Positions 19,376 through 26,646 of a stretch of 64,000 bases of DNA are shown piece after piece. The stretch spans positions 372,001-436,000 of the forward strand of contig NZ_NCSY01000001.1 in NCBI RefSeq assembly GCF_002156875.1, given 5' to 3'. The first letter of the stretch is position 1, and every line of letters begins with the position of its first letter. The translations under genes and the position numbers were made by a program. The notes beneath the pieces were generated by a model. It worked only from the letters and a program-made list of their open reading frames with translations. It searched no databases and was not told the origin of the DNA. This DNA is from Bacillus sp. EAC. Its GTDB lineage: Bacteria; Bacillota; Bacilli; Bacillales; Bacillaceae_G.

Positions 19376-20050
19376 TTACTCCTCAAATTTATACCCTACA
19401 CGTATAACAGTTGTAATATGTTTTGATTTTTCTCCTAACTTGTGTCGGAGTTTTTTTATATGAGTATCGACTGTCCTTCCATCGCCAAAATAATCATATC
19501 CCCAAATATTATTTAATAGTTGATCTCTAGTTAACACAATTCCTTTGTTTTCAATTAAATATTGTAATAACTCAAATTCTTTATGTGTTAATTGAAGTTC
19601 TTCACCATTGACATCCGCTGTACGCGAAGAAAAATTGATGGTAATCCCACAGATGGTTTTTGAGTCAGTTTCATCTTCTTTATTATCTAAAGTCCTTCTA
19701 AGAACACTTTTTGCTTTAGCAACAAGAATTTTTGGACTAAATGGTTTTGTAACGTATTCATCTGTTCCTAGTTCAAAACCTAGTAACTGATCCTCTTCTT
19801 CAGAACGAGCTGTAATCATAATGATTGGGACGTCAGATTTCTCTCTTATAAGTTTACATACTTCCCATCCATCCATTTTTGGGAGCATAAGGTCTAAAAT
19901 GATTAAATCTACTACATTTTCATTAAACTTTTTAAACCCTTCAACTCCATCTGCAGCTTCTATAACGGTGAAGTCATCATTTTCAAAATATTCTTTTACA
20001 ATTTCTCTAAGCCTTGTTTCATCTTCTATTAATAAAACTGTTGAGCTCAT
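19376..20050 (-). CDS. OmpR/PhoB-family response regulator
   Basis: 224 residues. Receiver domain with acidic pair E9-D10, phosphoacceptor Asp53 (LIILDLMLPKMDG), Thr80 and Lys102 (YVTKPF). The C-terminal winged helix includes LTHKEFELLQYLIENKG and RTVDTHIKKLRHKLG. It precedes its kinase by three bases, so the two are co-transcribed, and htrA follows. The upstream gap to the divergent plsY gene (187 bases) must contain its promoter. The DNA target is not known; htrA is a reasonable candidate. Confidence 0.94.
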   Translation of the reverse strand: MSSTVLLIEDETRLREIVKEYFENDDFTVIEAADGVEGFKKFNENVVDLIILDLMLPKMDGWEVCKLIREKSDVPIIMITARSEEEDQLLGFELGTDEYVTKPFSPKILVAKAKSVLRRTLDNKEDETDSKTICGITINFSSRTADVNGEELQLTHKEFELLQYLIENKGIVLTRDQLLNNIWGYDYFGDGRTVDTHIKKLRHKLGEKSKHITTVIRVGYKFEE

Positions 20051-20237
20051 AAAATTTCCCTCTCACCTTTACTTTTGAGATATATTACCATTTTATCATA
20101 ATTAAATACACAATTATGGTTTCACTCTTATTAAAAGAATTAACGATGGATCAATACAATCTATTTATTCATTTAAAATTGTGATAAAATTGAGGGATAA
20201 TGCACTTATCTATTATAGTTTGAAAAGGAGCTAGACA

Positions 20238-20831
20238 ATGAGCTTGTTCGTAATTGTACTTGCCTATTTAATAGGCTCAATCCCATTTGGACTAGTTGTT
20301 GGGAAGTTTTTCTACGGAGTGGATATACGTCAACACGGAAGTGGTAACCTTGGCGGAACAAATACATTTCGTACACTAGGCAAAAAAGCAGGGATTATTG
20401 TAACGCTTGGTGATATCTTAAAAGGTACTTTAGCCGCTGCACTTCCATTACTATTTCACTACCACGGAATAAATCCATTGATCGTCGGATTATTTGCAGT
20501 AATAGGGCATATGTATCCAATATTTGCAGGCTTCAGAGGTGGAAAAGCTGTCGCAACATCAGGTGGATTATTATTGTATGCATCACCTATTTTATTTGTA
20601 GTTTTAGTGTTATGCTTCATTCTTTGTTTAAAATTCTCTAGATTTGTTTCACTCTCATCAATGATAACCGCCTTAGTCGGAACGATTGGTGCATACCTTA
20701 TGGGTGATAAAATCTTATTTATTATTATGATTGTTTTGGCAGTATTTGTTGTCTATCGTCATCGTGCGAATATTTCAAGAATCTTAAATAAGACAGAGCC
20801 AAAAGTAAATTTCTTAAGTAAGAAAGATTAA
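20238..20831 (+). CDS. plsY: Acyl-phosphate:glycerol-3-phosphate acyltransferase
   Basis: 197 residues with about five membrane segments. Transfers the acyl group from acyl-phosphate to glycerol-3-phosphate, the first step of phospholipid synthesis. Motif 1 is [12 protein letters not shown] (usual form GSGNxGxTN), motif 2 is around KGTLAA, and motif 3 is [26 protein letters not shown] precedes the ATG. In B. subtilis plsY (yneS) is next to yneT and parE; here the HtrA/two-component genes are inserted between. Confidence 0.95.
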   Translation: MSLFVIVLAYLIGSIPFGLVVGKFFYGVDIRQHGSGNLGGTNTFRTLGKKAGIIVTLGDILKGTLAAALPLLFHYHGINPLIVGLFAVIGHMYPIFAGFRGGKAVATSGGLLLYASPILFVVLVLCFILCLKFSRFVSLSSMITALVGTIGAYLMGDKILFIIMIVLAVFVVYRHRANISRILNKTEPKVNFLSKKD

Positions 20832-20858
20832 GTCATCTCATTCATTATTACAAATGCT

Positions 20859-20912
20859 CCCTCTTTAATGAGTTTCTATTCTAATGATAGAAACTCATTA
20901 AAGAGGGTTTTT
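20859..20912 (+). terminator. Very strong intrinsic terminator after plsY
   Basis: A perfect 21-bp stem (20859-20879 with 20887-20907) with a seven-base loop, followed by a T run. Confidence 0.88.
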
Positions 20913-21012
20913 GTATTTTATTCTTTGGAAATAAGTACATGTGTAATCATGATAAATTTTGTATATTCTATACGAATGAAAGGTTATTATGCAGATTCAT
21001 TAGGAGGCTTTA

Positions 21013-21372
21013 ATGAAATATCACCCGTTTGTTTACTTTTTAGTATTAAAATGGTGTTCATTCGGTTTTGAATTATTTTTCGGTATGCCTTCATTTGGAC
21101 GTTTTTTAGTCGTTATTTCTGCAAATATTCTTCCAATTCTATTAGGTATTGTATACATCTTCACGTTAATACTTGCTAGGAATCACGGTCAATATACGAT
21201 CGGTTCAATCGCTGGATTAATTACTCTTGTCATTGAATACATTTCTCCATTAGCGTGGATTATGCATTTAATTACTGCTTTAATTCTACTTGTAGAAAGT
21301 GTTCAAGCAACATTTGTATTTAAAGAGAAAGAATTCCTTGTAGAAGATGAAGCAATTCTAGTAGAAGCCTAA
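21013..21372 (+). CDS. Small integral membrane protein, unknown function
   Basis: 119 residues with three to four hydrophobic segments separated by short loops, and an acidic C-terminal tail (KEKEFLVEDEAILVEA). TAGGAGG lies six bases before the ATG. It is bounded by strong terminators on both sides, so it is a single-gene unit. No family recognised. Confidence 0.75.
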   Translation: MKYHPFVYFLVLKWCSFGFELFFGMPSFGRFLVVISANILPILLGIVYIFTLILARNHGQYTIGSIAGLITLVIEYISPLAWIMHLITALILLVESVQATFVFKEKEFLVEDEAILVEA

Positions 21373-21420
21373 AAAAGAACAGGGTGTTAGGGAATACCCT
21401 TTTTCCCCTGTTCTTTTTTC
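21371..21420. terminator. Bidirectional terminator between convergent genes
   Basis: AAAAAAGAACAGGG pairs with CCCTGTTCTTTTTT; T runs exist in both directions. It separates the membrane gene from yneP. Confidence 0.85.
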
Positions 21421-21434
21421 AAATTCACTTCTTT

Positions 21435-21857
21435 TTATTCCACACTTAACGCATTTTCATATGCTTCGTACCAATCTGGAAACATCTTTTTAAATTTGAT
21501 TGGTCTAAAAGTTTCCTTTGAAACTAGAACATGTGTTGAATTACCAATACAGCAAATGTCCCCTTCTTCATTTACGATTTCATATTCGTAAATCACCTTT
21601 AATGGACTAAGTGATTTTATTTTCGTTTTTACTTTAGCTGTTTGACCATAACGTAAACTTTTTTTGTATGAAACATTTAAGTCAATTACTGGAGATATAA
21701 CCCCCACAGATTCCATTTCAGCATAATTAAATCCAAGATCTTTAATTAGTTGAGTTCTACCAATCTCGAACCAAACTAAATAATTCGCATGATAAACTAC
21801 ACCCATCGCATCCGTTTCTGCATATCGTACTTCAACTAATTTTTCTGAAATAAACAA
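21435..21857 (-). CDS. yneP: Acyl-CoA thioesterase of the YbgC/4HBT family (YneP)
   Basis: About 140 residues. Hotdog-fold thioesterase that hydrolyses acyl-CoA. The family block VEVRYAETDAMGVVYHANYLVWFEIGRTQLI contains the active-site Asp of the ETDxMGVVYHANY motif. The TTG at 21857 is preferred (M-FISEKLVEVRYAETD matches the usual N-terminus; GGGGTG is six bases upstream); a GTG three codons earlier overlaps the ribosome site. yneP lies between tlp and plsY in B. subtilis too. Confidence 0.88.
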   Translation of the reverse strand: MFISEKLVEVRYAETDAMGVVYHANYLVWFEIGRTQLIKDLGFNYAEMESVGVISPVIDLNVSYKKSLRYGQTAKVKTKIKSLSPLKVIYEYEIVNEEGDICCIGNSTHVLVSKETFRPIKFKKMFPDWYEAYENALSVE

Positions 21858-22161
21858 ATAACTCACCCCATATTCTTCTAAGTCTACTTTACCAAAAAAT
21901 GAATTATTGTTCTATTTTTTAACCTATCTTTAATGTTATAATTATCTTATATTAAGACTCCTTTAATACATAATCGATATTTTAAATAATCCGCTCACTT
22001 TTTCGTGGATAGACCTCATGGCTAGTTCACACTTACTCATGGGGTCTACCTCCGACGGTATTTTATTACGAGTCTTGTGGAATCCATTTAAAATCATTCT
22101 TTTATAAAAACTAATTTTTGCTATTACTGTGTTTATACTTAAAGTTTAGGAGGCAGTTTGA
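21858..22161. other. Intergenic gap
   Basis: No gene seen. AT-rich, with a GC-richer patch at about 22000-22085 that has short inverted words (ACCTCATGG / CATGGGGTCT) and could be a worn repeat; it does not clearly match the other repeat copies. The promoter of the following micro-ORF/prohibitin pair should lie near 22090-22140. Confidence 0.35.
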
Positions 22162-22323
22162 TTGAAAGTTTTATTAGGATCTATCCTTATTATCCTTCTG
22201 TTACTATTCGGAATCTGGCTTATCATTTCACCTGGATTTGAAAAAATCGGTGAAAAATCATCAAAAATAAAAAATATCTTGAAGGACGAGGAGAAAAAAA
22301 ATAATGGACATTCAACCGATTGA
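22162..22323 (+). CDS. 53-residue single-span membrane protein, overlaps the prohibitin gene
   Basis: TTG start with a perfect AGGAGG eight bases upstream. The first 25 residues are a hydrophobic span (LLGSILIILLLLFGIWLII), followed by a basic/acidic helical tail. Its last 20 bases overlap the start of the next gene in another frame, and the ribosome site of that gene lies inside it, which suggests coupled translation. No family recognised. It could be a partner of the prohibitin-like protein; that is inference. Confidence 0.7.
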   Translation: MKVLLGSILIILLLLFGIWLIISPGFEKIGEKSSKIKNILKDEEKKNNGHSTD

Positions 22324-23197
22324 AAAAAAGAAATCATTCTTTACTCGCAAAGTAATTGGAGGAATCATCGCAGGCGTTGCCCTTCTGTCCGCAGTTGCAA
22401 TTCCTGCTTTATTTATTGAAAAAATTACACCTGGTTATGTAGGTGTTGTATACTCTCCAAATGGTGGTATACAAAAAAACACCTTATCACAAGGATGGAA
22501 TTTTGTTGGTTTATTTGATAAAGTAACTGAATATCCAATTCGTTTAAGAACTGTTGAATACAAAGATGTTGCTCTTGCAACTTCAGATGGTAAACGAATT
22601 GAAATGGATTTATCATATACTTACAAAATTGATCCTTCCGAAGTAGTATCCATGTTTAATGAGTTTGGTCCAATCGCGATTGAAGAAATCGAAGATACTT
22701 ACTTAAAGAAACGTTTACAAGATGCTGCAAGAATTGCGGTTTCAAAATATACAGTTTTACAATTATATGGTGAAAAATCGAGTAACGCTTCTGCTGATAT
22801 CGAATTATTGTATAAAGATGATGTTAAACAGCTTGGTTTCTTTGTAGAAAATTTAACACTAGGTACTCCAAAACCTGATACGAAAACGCAAGAAGCAATT
22901 GATGCTCGTGTCCAAGCTGCACAAGAAAATGATCGAAAAAAGATCGAACTTGAAACAGCAAGAATAGATGCTGAAAAGAAAAAAGTTGAAGCACAAGCAG
23001 ATGCTGATTCACAACTTATTCGTGCACAAGGTCAAGCAAAATCAAATAAAGTTCTTCAACAGTCTTTAACGAAGGAACTAATAGAATACAAAAAAGCTGA
23101 AAAATGGGATGGCAAACTTCCAACAGTGTCTGGTAGTGATGCAAATATAATCCAGTTTCCTCTTGAACAAAGTGTTAATAAGGAAACAAAAAAATAA
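22304..23197 (+). CDS. Prohibitin-like SPFH/Band 7 membrane protein
   Basis: 297 residues. One membrane segment near residues 18-38, then an SPFH domain (ITPGYVGVVYSPNGGIQ...TSDGKRIEMDLSYTYKIDP), then a long charged coiled coil (about 195-245, rich in Glu/Lys/Ala with repeated AxAD/RAQG words) and a short tail. SPFH proteins form large ring assemblies on membranes and organise microdomains. This is closer to prohibitin than to the Bacillus flotillins FloA/FloT. It has an upstream overlapping micro-ORF and its own terminator. Confidence 0.85.
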   Translation: MDIQPIEKKKSFFTRKVIGGIIAGVALLSAVAIPALFIEKITPGYVGVVYSPNGGIQKNTLSQGWNFVGLFDKVTEYPIRLRTVEYKDVALATSDGKRIEMDLSYTYKIDPSEVVSMFNEFGPIAIEEIEDTYLKKRLQDAARIAVSKYTVLQLYGEKSSNASADIELLYKDDVKQLGFFVENLTLGTPKPDTKTQEAIDARVQAAQENDRKKIELETARIDAEKKKVEAQADADSQLIRAQGQAKSNKVLQQSLTKELIEYKKAEKWDGKLPTVSGSDANIIQFPLEQSVNKETKK

Positions 23198-23206
23198 AGT
23201 AAACTC

Positions 23207-23236
23207 AAAAACCTGGTCCATGACCAGGTTTTTCTT
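23207..23236 (+). terminator. Intrinsic terminator after the prohibitin gene
   Basis: AAACCTGGTC and GACCAGGTTT stem with a T tail, ten bases past the stop. Confidence 0.82.
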
Positions 23237-23345
23237 TATTTAAACCTTTTACCTTGTTTTTCAACCCCCTCTTCTATTCCTAATTATTTGGCATATATTT
23301 TATATTGACGAATACTAATCATTAGCGCAGGAGGAGATAGATTTC

Positions 23346-24629
23346 ATGCAAATTCATGTTGTGAAAAGCGGAGAAACAGTAATGAGTATTGCGGATTTTT
23401 ATGGAGTTGAACGGCAAGCGCTAATTACTGCAAATGATTTATCCGCTCCATATAAAATCATTAAAGGGCAAGCTTTAGTAGTTCCTACTACAGGAAATGA
23501 ATATTTTGTTCAGCCAGGAGATAATTTATATGAGCTTGGATTGACCTATGGTGTTCCATCAAATCAAATTGCAACTCATAGCGGTATTAGTGCGTATGCA
23601 ACTTTGAATGTAGGACAAAAATTACATTTACCTCCAAGGAAGAAACGAAATGTTGAGTCAATTGGATATTTACAACCTACATCTAATCCAATCAGACCTG
23701 CTTTAGAGGAGTCAGCTCGAAACGAAAGTAAATTCTTAACGTATTTAGCTCACTTTAGCTTTGATGCAAAGAGAGACGGAACATTGACTGAACCACCAAT
23801 TGGAAATATCCCTCAAATTGCTAAAGACAATCGATGTATCTATATGATGGTCGTTTCGAATCTTGAGAATGGCAACTTTTCAACAAGCCTTACAACTGAT
23901 ATTTTACAAAGTCCAGCAGTTCAAGATCAACTAATTAATAATATAATTGCTACAGCAAATAAATATGGTTTTAGAGAAGTTAATATTGATTTTGAAGATA
24001 TTGCAGCAAAGGATCGTGTCGCTTATATTAATTTTTTAAGTAAATTGAAATCAAGACTACCACAAGGATTCATCTTAAGTGCGACTTTGGTACCTAAGAC
24101 TAGTTCAACCCAAAAAGGAAGATATTACGAAGCTCATGATTATGCTGGAATAGGAAAAGTTGTCGACTTCGTTGTTATTATGACATATGACTGGGGTTGG
24201 CAAGGTGGTCCACCTATGGCAGTATCCCCAATTGATCAAGTACGTAAAGTTATCAATTACGCAAAGTCCGTTATACCTCCATCTAAAATTATGATGGGGC
24301 AAAATTTATATGGTTTTGATTGGAAAGTCCCATTTAAACAAGGAACAATGGCAAAGGCACTAAGTGCACAAGCAGCAACCAATCTAGCTATTCAAATGAC
24401 AAATGAAATACTATATGATACGAAAGCGAAAGCTCCACATTACCGTTATACTGAGTCTAATGGGCAAAAACATGAAGTTTGGTTTGAGGATGCTAGATCA
24501 ATTCAAGCAAAATTTAACTTAATAAAAGAAACACATATTCGAGGAATTTCGTATTGGAAGTTAGGTTTGCCATTTATTCAGAATTGGGAATTGCTTCAGG
24601 CTAATTTTAATATTGTTAAAAGAGGATAA
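23346..24629 (+). CDS. sleL: Spore cortex-lytic N-acetylglucosaminidase, SleL/YaaH type
   Basis: 427 residues. Two LysM repeats at the N-terminus (about 2-48 and 52-96), then a GH18 domain. The catalytic motif is VNIDFED with Asp215 and acid/base Glu217. YaaH/SleL proteins act on cortex fragments during germination and are carried in the spore coat. No signal peptide, which is usual for this coat enzyme. GGAGGAG precedes the ATG. The upstream GCATATA and AATACTAAT words are compatible with a mother-cell sigma-E promoter but do not prove it. Confidence 0.9.
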   Translation: MQIHVVKSGETVMSIADFYGVERQALITANDLSAPYKIIKGQALVVPTTGNEYFVQPGDNLYELGLTYGVPSNQIATHSGISAYATLNVGQKLHLPPRKKRNVESIGYLQPTSNPIRPALEESARNESKFLTYLAHFSFDAKRDGTLTEPPIGNIPQIAKDNRCIYMMVVSNLENGNFSTSLTTDILQSPAVQDQLINNIIATANKYGFREVNIDFEDIAAKDRVAYINFLSKLKSRLPQGFILSATLVPKTSSTQKGRYYEAHDYAGIGKVVDFVVIMTYDWGWQGGPPMAVSPIDQVRKVINYAKSVIPPSKIMMGQNLYGFDWKVPFKQGTMAKALSAQAATNLAIQMTNEILYDTKAKAPHYRYTESNGQKHEVWFEDARSIQAKFNLIKETHIRGISYWKLGLPFIQNWELLQANFNIVKRG

Positions 24630-24631
24630 AG

Positions 24632-24678
24632 AATAGCTAGGTATTAATGAGAGAACTCATGATACCTAGCTATTTTTT
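24632..24678. terminator. Bidirectional terminator between sleL and tlp
   Basis: AATAGCTAGGTAT and ATACCTAGCTATT form a 13-bp stem with T residues on both outer sides. Confidence 0.82.
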
Positions 24679-24684
24679 ATTTAT

Positions 24685-24912
24685 TCAATCATTTGCATCG
24701 TTAAAAGCTTGTTCGTCCTTTAATTCACTTTGTAAAGCTTCTAAAGCTTCTTCTCGACGTTCATTTTTTGCCAGGACATTTTGTCGGTCTTGTTCATTGC
24801 CAAATTTCATAGAAGCTTCTGCTTCCTTCATATTTTCTCTTGTTTGATCAATTGTATTTTGAATTTTACTAGCGTTATCACTACGATCATCAGGATTTGG
24901 CTTCCATTCCAT
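24685..24912 (-). CDS. tlp: Small acid-soluble spore protein Tlp
   Basis: 75 residues. KPNPDDRSDNASKIQ near the N-terminus, then NTIDQTRENMKEAEASM and KNERREEALEALQ match the Tlp family of minor forespore proteins. Highly hydrophilic, no membrane segment. GGAGTG precedes the start. sspN ends 35 bases upstream, the same sspN-tlp pair as in B. subtilis, so both should be made in the forespore. Confidence 0.93.
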   Translation of the reverse strand: MEWKPNPDDRSDNASKIQNTIDQTRENMKEAEASMKFGNEQDRQNVLAKNERREEALEALQSELKDEQAFNDAND

Positions 24913-24947
24913 TATTTATCACTCCAATTCAAGTTTTCAATTAGATT

Positions 24948-25088
24948 TTAGCCATTATCAACAATAGGTTGTTTTCCAGTAGGATCCTTATACTGCATTT
25001 GTTTCCCTTTATTACCACCTGCAGCCTTATTTTGAGTTCCTAGATGGTTCGGAACAAAATCTTTCGGATGTTTTTTAGGATTACCCAT
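24948..25088 (-). CDS. sspN: Small acid-soluble spore protein SspN
   Basis: 46 residues. The protein begins [19 protein letters not shown] and ends [10 protein letters not shown], closely matching SspN. Rich in Gly, Lys, Asn. GAGGAGG lies eight bases before the ATG. First gene of the sspN-tlp operon, with a near-consensus sigma-G promoter just upstream. Confidence 0.94.
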   Translation of the reverse strand: MGNPKKHPKDFVPNHLGTQNKAAGGNKGKQMQYKDPTGKQPIVDNG

Positions 25089-25107
25089 TTTAATCGCCTC
25101 CTCGTGA

Positions 25108-25137
25108 TAGTATGAGTTTTGTTGCTTGAAATATGTA
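25108..25137 (-). promoter_or_regulatory. Probable sigma-G promoter of sspN-tlp
   Basis: On the minus strand TACATA (-35), 17 bases, then CATACTA (-10). The -10 matches the sigma-G consensus exactly and the -35 matches TGAATA at four of six. It lies 20 bases upstream of the sspN ATG. Confidence 0.7.
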
Positions 25138-25179
25138 AATGAACATAAAATAATTAGTAATATTTTTTGCGACCAAATT

Positions 25180-25211
25180 AAAAATAGAGAAGGAAATTTT
25201 ATCCTTCTCTA
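25180..25211 (-). terminator. Intrinsic terminator after the FbpB-like gene
   Basis: AGAGAAGGA and TCCTTCTCT stem followed on the minus strand by ATTTTTAATTT. Confidence 0.75.
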
Positions 25212-25228
25212 CTTATATAAAATACATA

Positions 25229-25366
25229 TTATTCAGCTTTTGCTTTTTTCTCTAAACGTTCTTCAAGACGATCATATATCTTATCTAATGCAGCTTGATC
25301 ATTTAATAGAGAATTTTTATTTTCTAAAATTAATTCTTGGAACGACTTATGTCTTTTTTTTCTCAA
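25229..25366 (-). CDS. FbpB-family small basic protein
   Basis: 45 residues from a TTG start with GAGGTG six bases upstream. The sequence RKKRHKSFQELILENKNSLL followed by DKIYDRLEERLEKK matches the small basic FbpB family. In B. subtilis FbpB helps the Fur-controlled sRNA FsrA repress iron-rich proteins such as aconitase. No Fur box is visible upstream here, so regulation by iron is not supported. The position near acnA may be coincidence. Confidence 0.7.
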   Translation of the reverse strand: MRKKRHKSFQELILENKNSLLNDQAALDKIYDRLEERLEKKAKAE

Positions 25367-25442
25367 AACAATCACCTCTTCTATTTTTTGTTAGTATTGC
25401 CAAAAAATAGAGTTTTCTTACATTTTAGTTAATTGTTTTTAC

Positions 25443-25997
25443 TTACTTCAAAAAATCATTTAACTGCTTCTCATTTAAAGGCCCAATTTGTTTATATACC
25501 ACTTCGCCATTAGGATTTATAAAAAATGTAGTAGGTATCGAAATAACGCCATATTTGCGGAAATTATTACCGTTTTCATCAAGTAAAATTTTGTATTTCA
25601 TATTGTTTTTAGACACAAAATTTTTCACGAAATCAAGATCCTTCTTTTCACCAATATAGTCTGCTACACCTAAAATCACAACATCTTTACTATGCTTTTC
25701 GTGAAATTTTTCTAATGCAGGTATTTCATCCTGACAAGGTGGACACCATGTTGCCCAAAAATTAAGGATTATTTTTTTTCCTTTATACTCAGATAAATTC
25801 ACATTTTTTTGTTCTAATGTCATCAATTTAATATCTGGTGCCTGTTGCCCAACTTGAACACCCATCTTTTGAATGGAAGCAATATACGAATCATTCTTAT
25901 TACTCACAATTTTTTCTTCGTGTTTCTTTTCATATAATTGAAAAATTGAATAACCTAAAGCTACTACTAGTAATAGCATTGGTATTATTTTTTTCAT
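25443..25997 (-). CDS. yneN: TlpA/ResA-like thiol-disulfide oxidoreductase (YneN)
   Basis: 184 residues. N-terminal signal anchor (about 3-20), then an extracytoplasmic thioredoxin fold with the active site WCPPC (Cys85 and Cys88) and the cis-proline loop GVISIPTTFFINPNG. It is expected to reduce or oxidise exported cysteine pairs. YneN adjoins citB in B. subtilis as it adjoins acnA here. It may receive electrons from the CcdA encoded nine kilobases away. Confidence 0.88.
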   Translation of the reverse strand: MKKIIPMLLLVVALGYSIFQLYEKKHEEKIVSNKNDSYIASIQKMGVQVGQQAPDIKLMTLEQKNVNLSEYKGKKIILNFWATWCPPCQDEIPALEKFHEKHSKDVVILGVADYIGEKKDLDFVKNFVSKNNMKYKILLDENGNNFRKYGVISIPTTFFINPNGEVVYKQIGPLNEKQLNDFLK

Positions 25998-26140
25998 AAA
26001 ATCACCCTTTTAATGAACTAACTCTATTTAACCATAAATAAATAAAAAATCAAAATTGGAAATTACTCCCTTAGTTATTCTATTTAGGCTATTTTCGTAT
26101 ATATTGTTGTTATTTCAGTATGCATATAAGTGTTGATTTC

Positions 26141-26300
26141 CACTCCTGAATACTTGTTTCCATGGCGCGTGAGCTGAGCCTCCTTGGCCCACACGATGTG
26201 GGTCATGCATGCGTCGTGGCATTAGCATGCCTATCTTTTTGACCACTGTGTGGCCTCAGACTTCCCGCATTTCAACAGGTTTTGAGCATCCTTTAAGTTC
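26141..26300 (-). repeat. Dispersed intergenic repeat, copy 2
   Basis: Shares an identical 28-base block (26186-26213) and the following TCGTG...ATTAGCATGCCTA block with the copy at 5115-5262. On the minus strand it ends GGAGTGGAAATCAACA, the common terminal word of this repeat family. Together with copy 3 in opposite orientation it fills much of the 26030-26606 gap, which holds no gene. Confidence 0.75.
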
Positions 26301-26449
26301 CAATCGACTACTGTCTAAAAATTTACAGTACCAAAAAACAACAATTCTAAAAAAAAGATCATTCTTTTAATGTCAGTTCAGCTTATAAAAAACAGTTAAG
26401 AATAAACTTTTAATAAAATCAACATTGTTAACTAACAGAGACTAACTTA

Positions 26450-26575
26450 AGAGACTCCTGTGGAAGTATTGGGACAGGTGAGATCATATTGATGTGAATT
26501 AGCGAAAGGAGGCTCTGCGCGCACCCCACTAAAAGCTAGATGCCTTGAATGGAAATCAACTAAGAAACCTGTTAA
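26450..26575 (+). repeat. Dispersed intergenic repeat, copy 3, inverted relative to copy 2
   Basis: GACTCCTGTGGAAGTATTGG, then GACAGGTGAGA, then GCGAAAGGAGGCTCTGCGCGCACCCC, then GGAAATCAAC near 26560. These are the arms of the same family in plus orientation, without the GCATGC-rich insert of copies 1 and 2. Confidence 0.7.
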
Positions 26576-26606
26576 TTTTCAATTAATTTTACGGAAACAA
26601 ACAGAT

Positions 26607-26637
26607 AAAAAAGCACAGTCCAAAAGGACTGTGCTTA
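26607..26637 (-). terminator. Intrinsic terminator of acnA
   Basis: AAGCACAGTCC AAAA GGACTGTGCTT: an 11-bp stem just past the acnA stop, with T residues on the minus strand. Confidence 0.88.
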
Positions 26638-26646
26638 AAAAATTGA

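Noticed and set aside
22000-22085. GC-richer patch that looked like another repeat copy
   Set aside because: No block of clear identity with the other copies could be found by eye.
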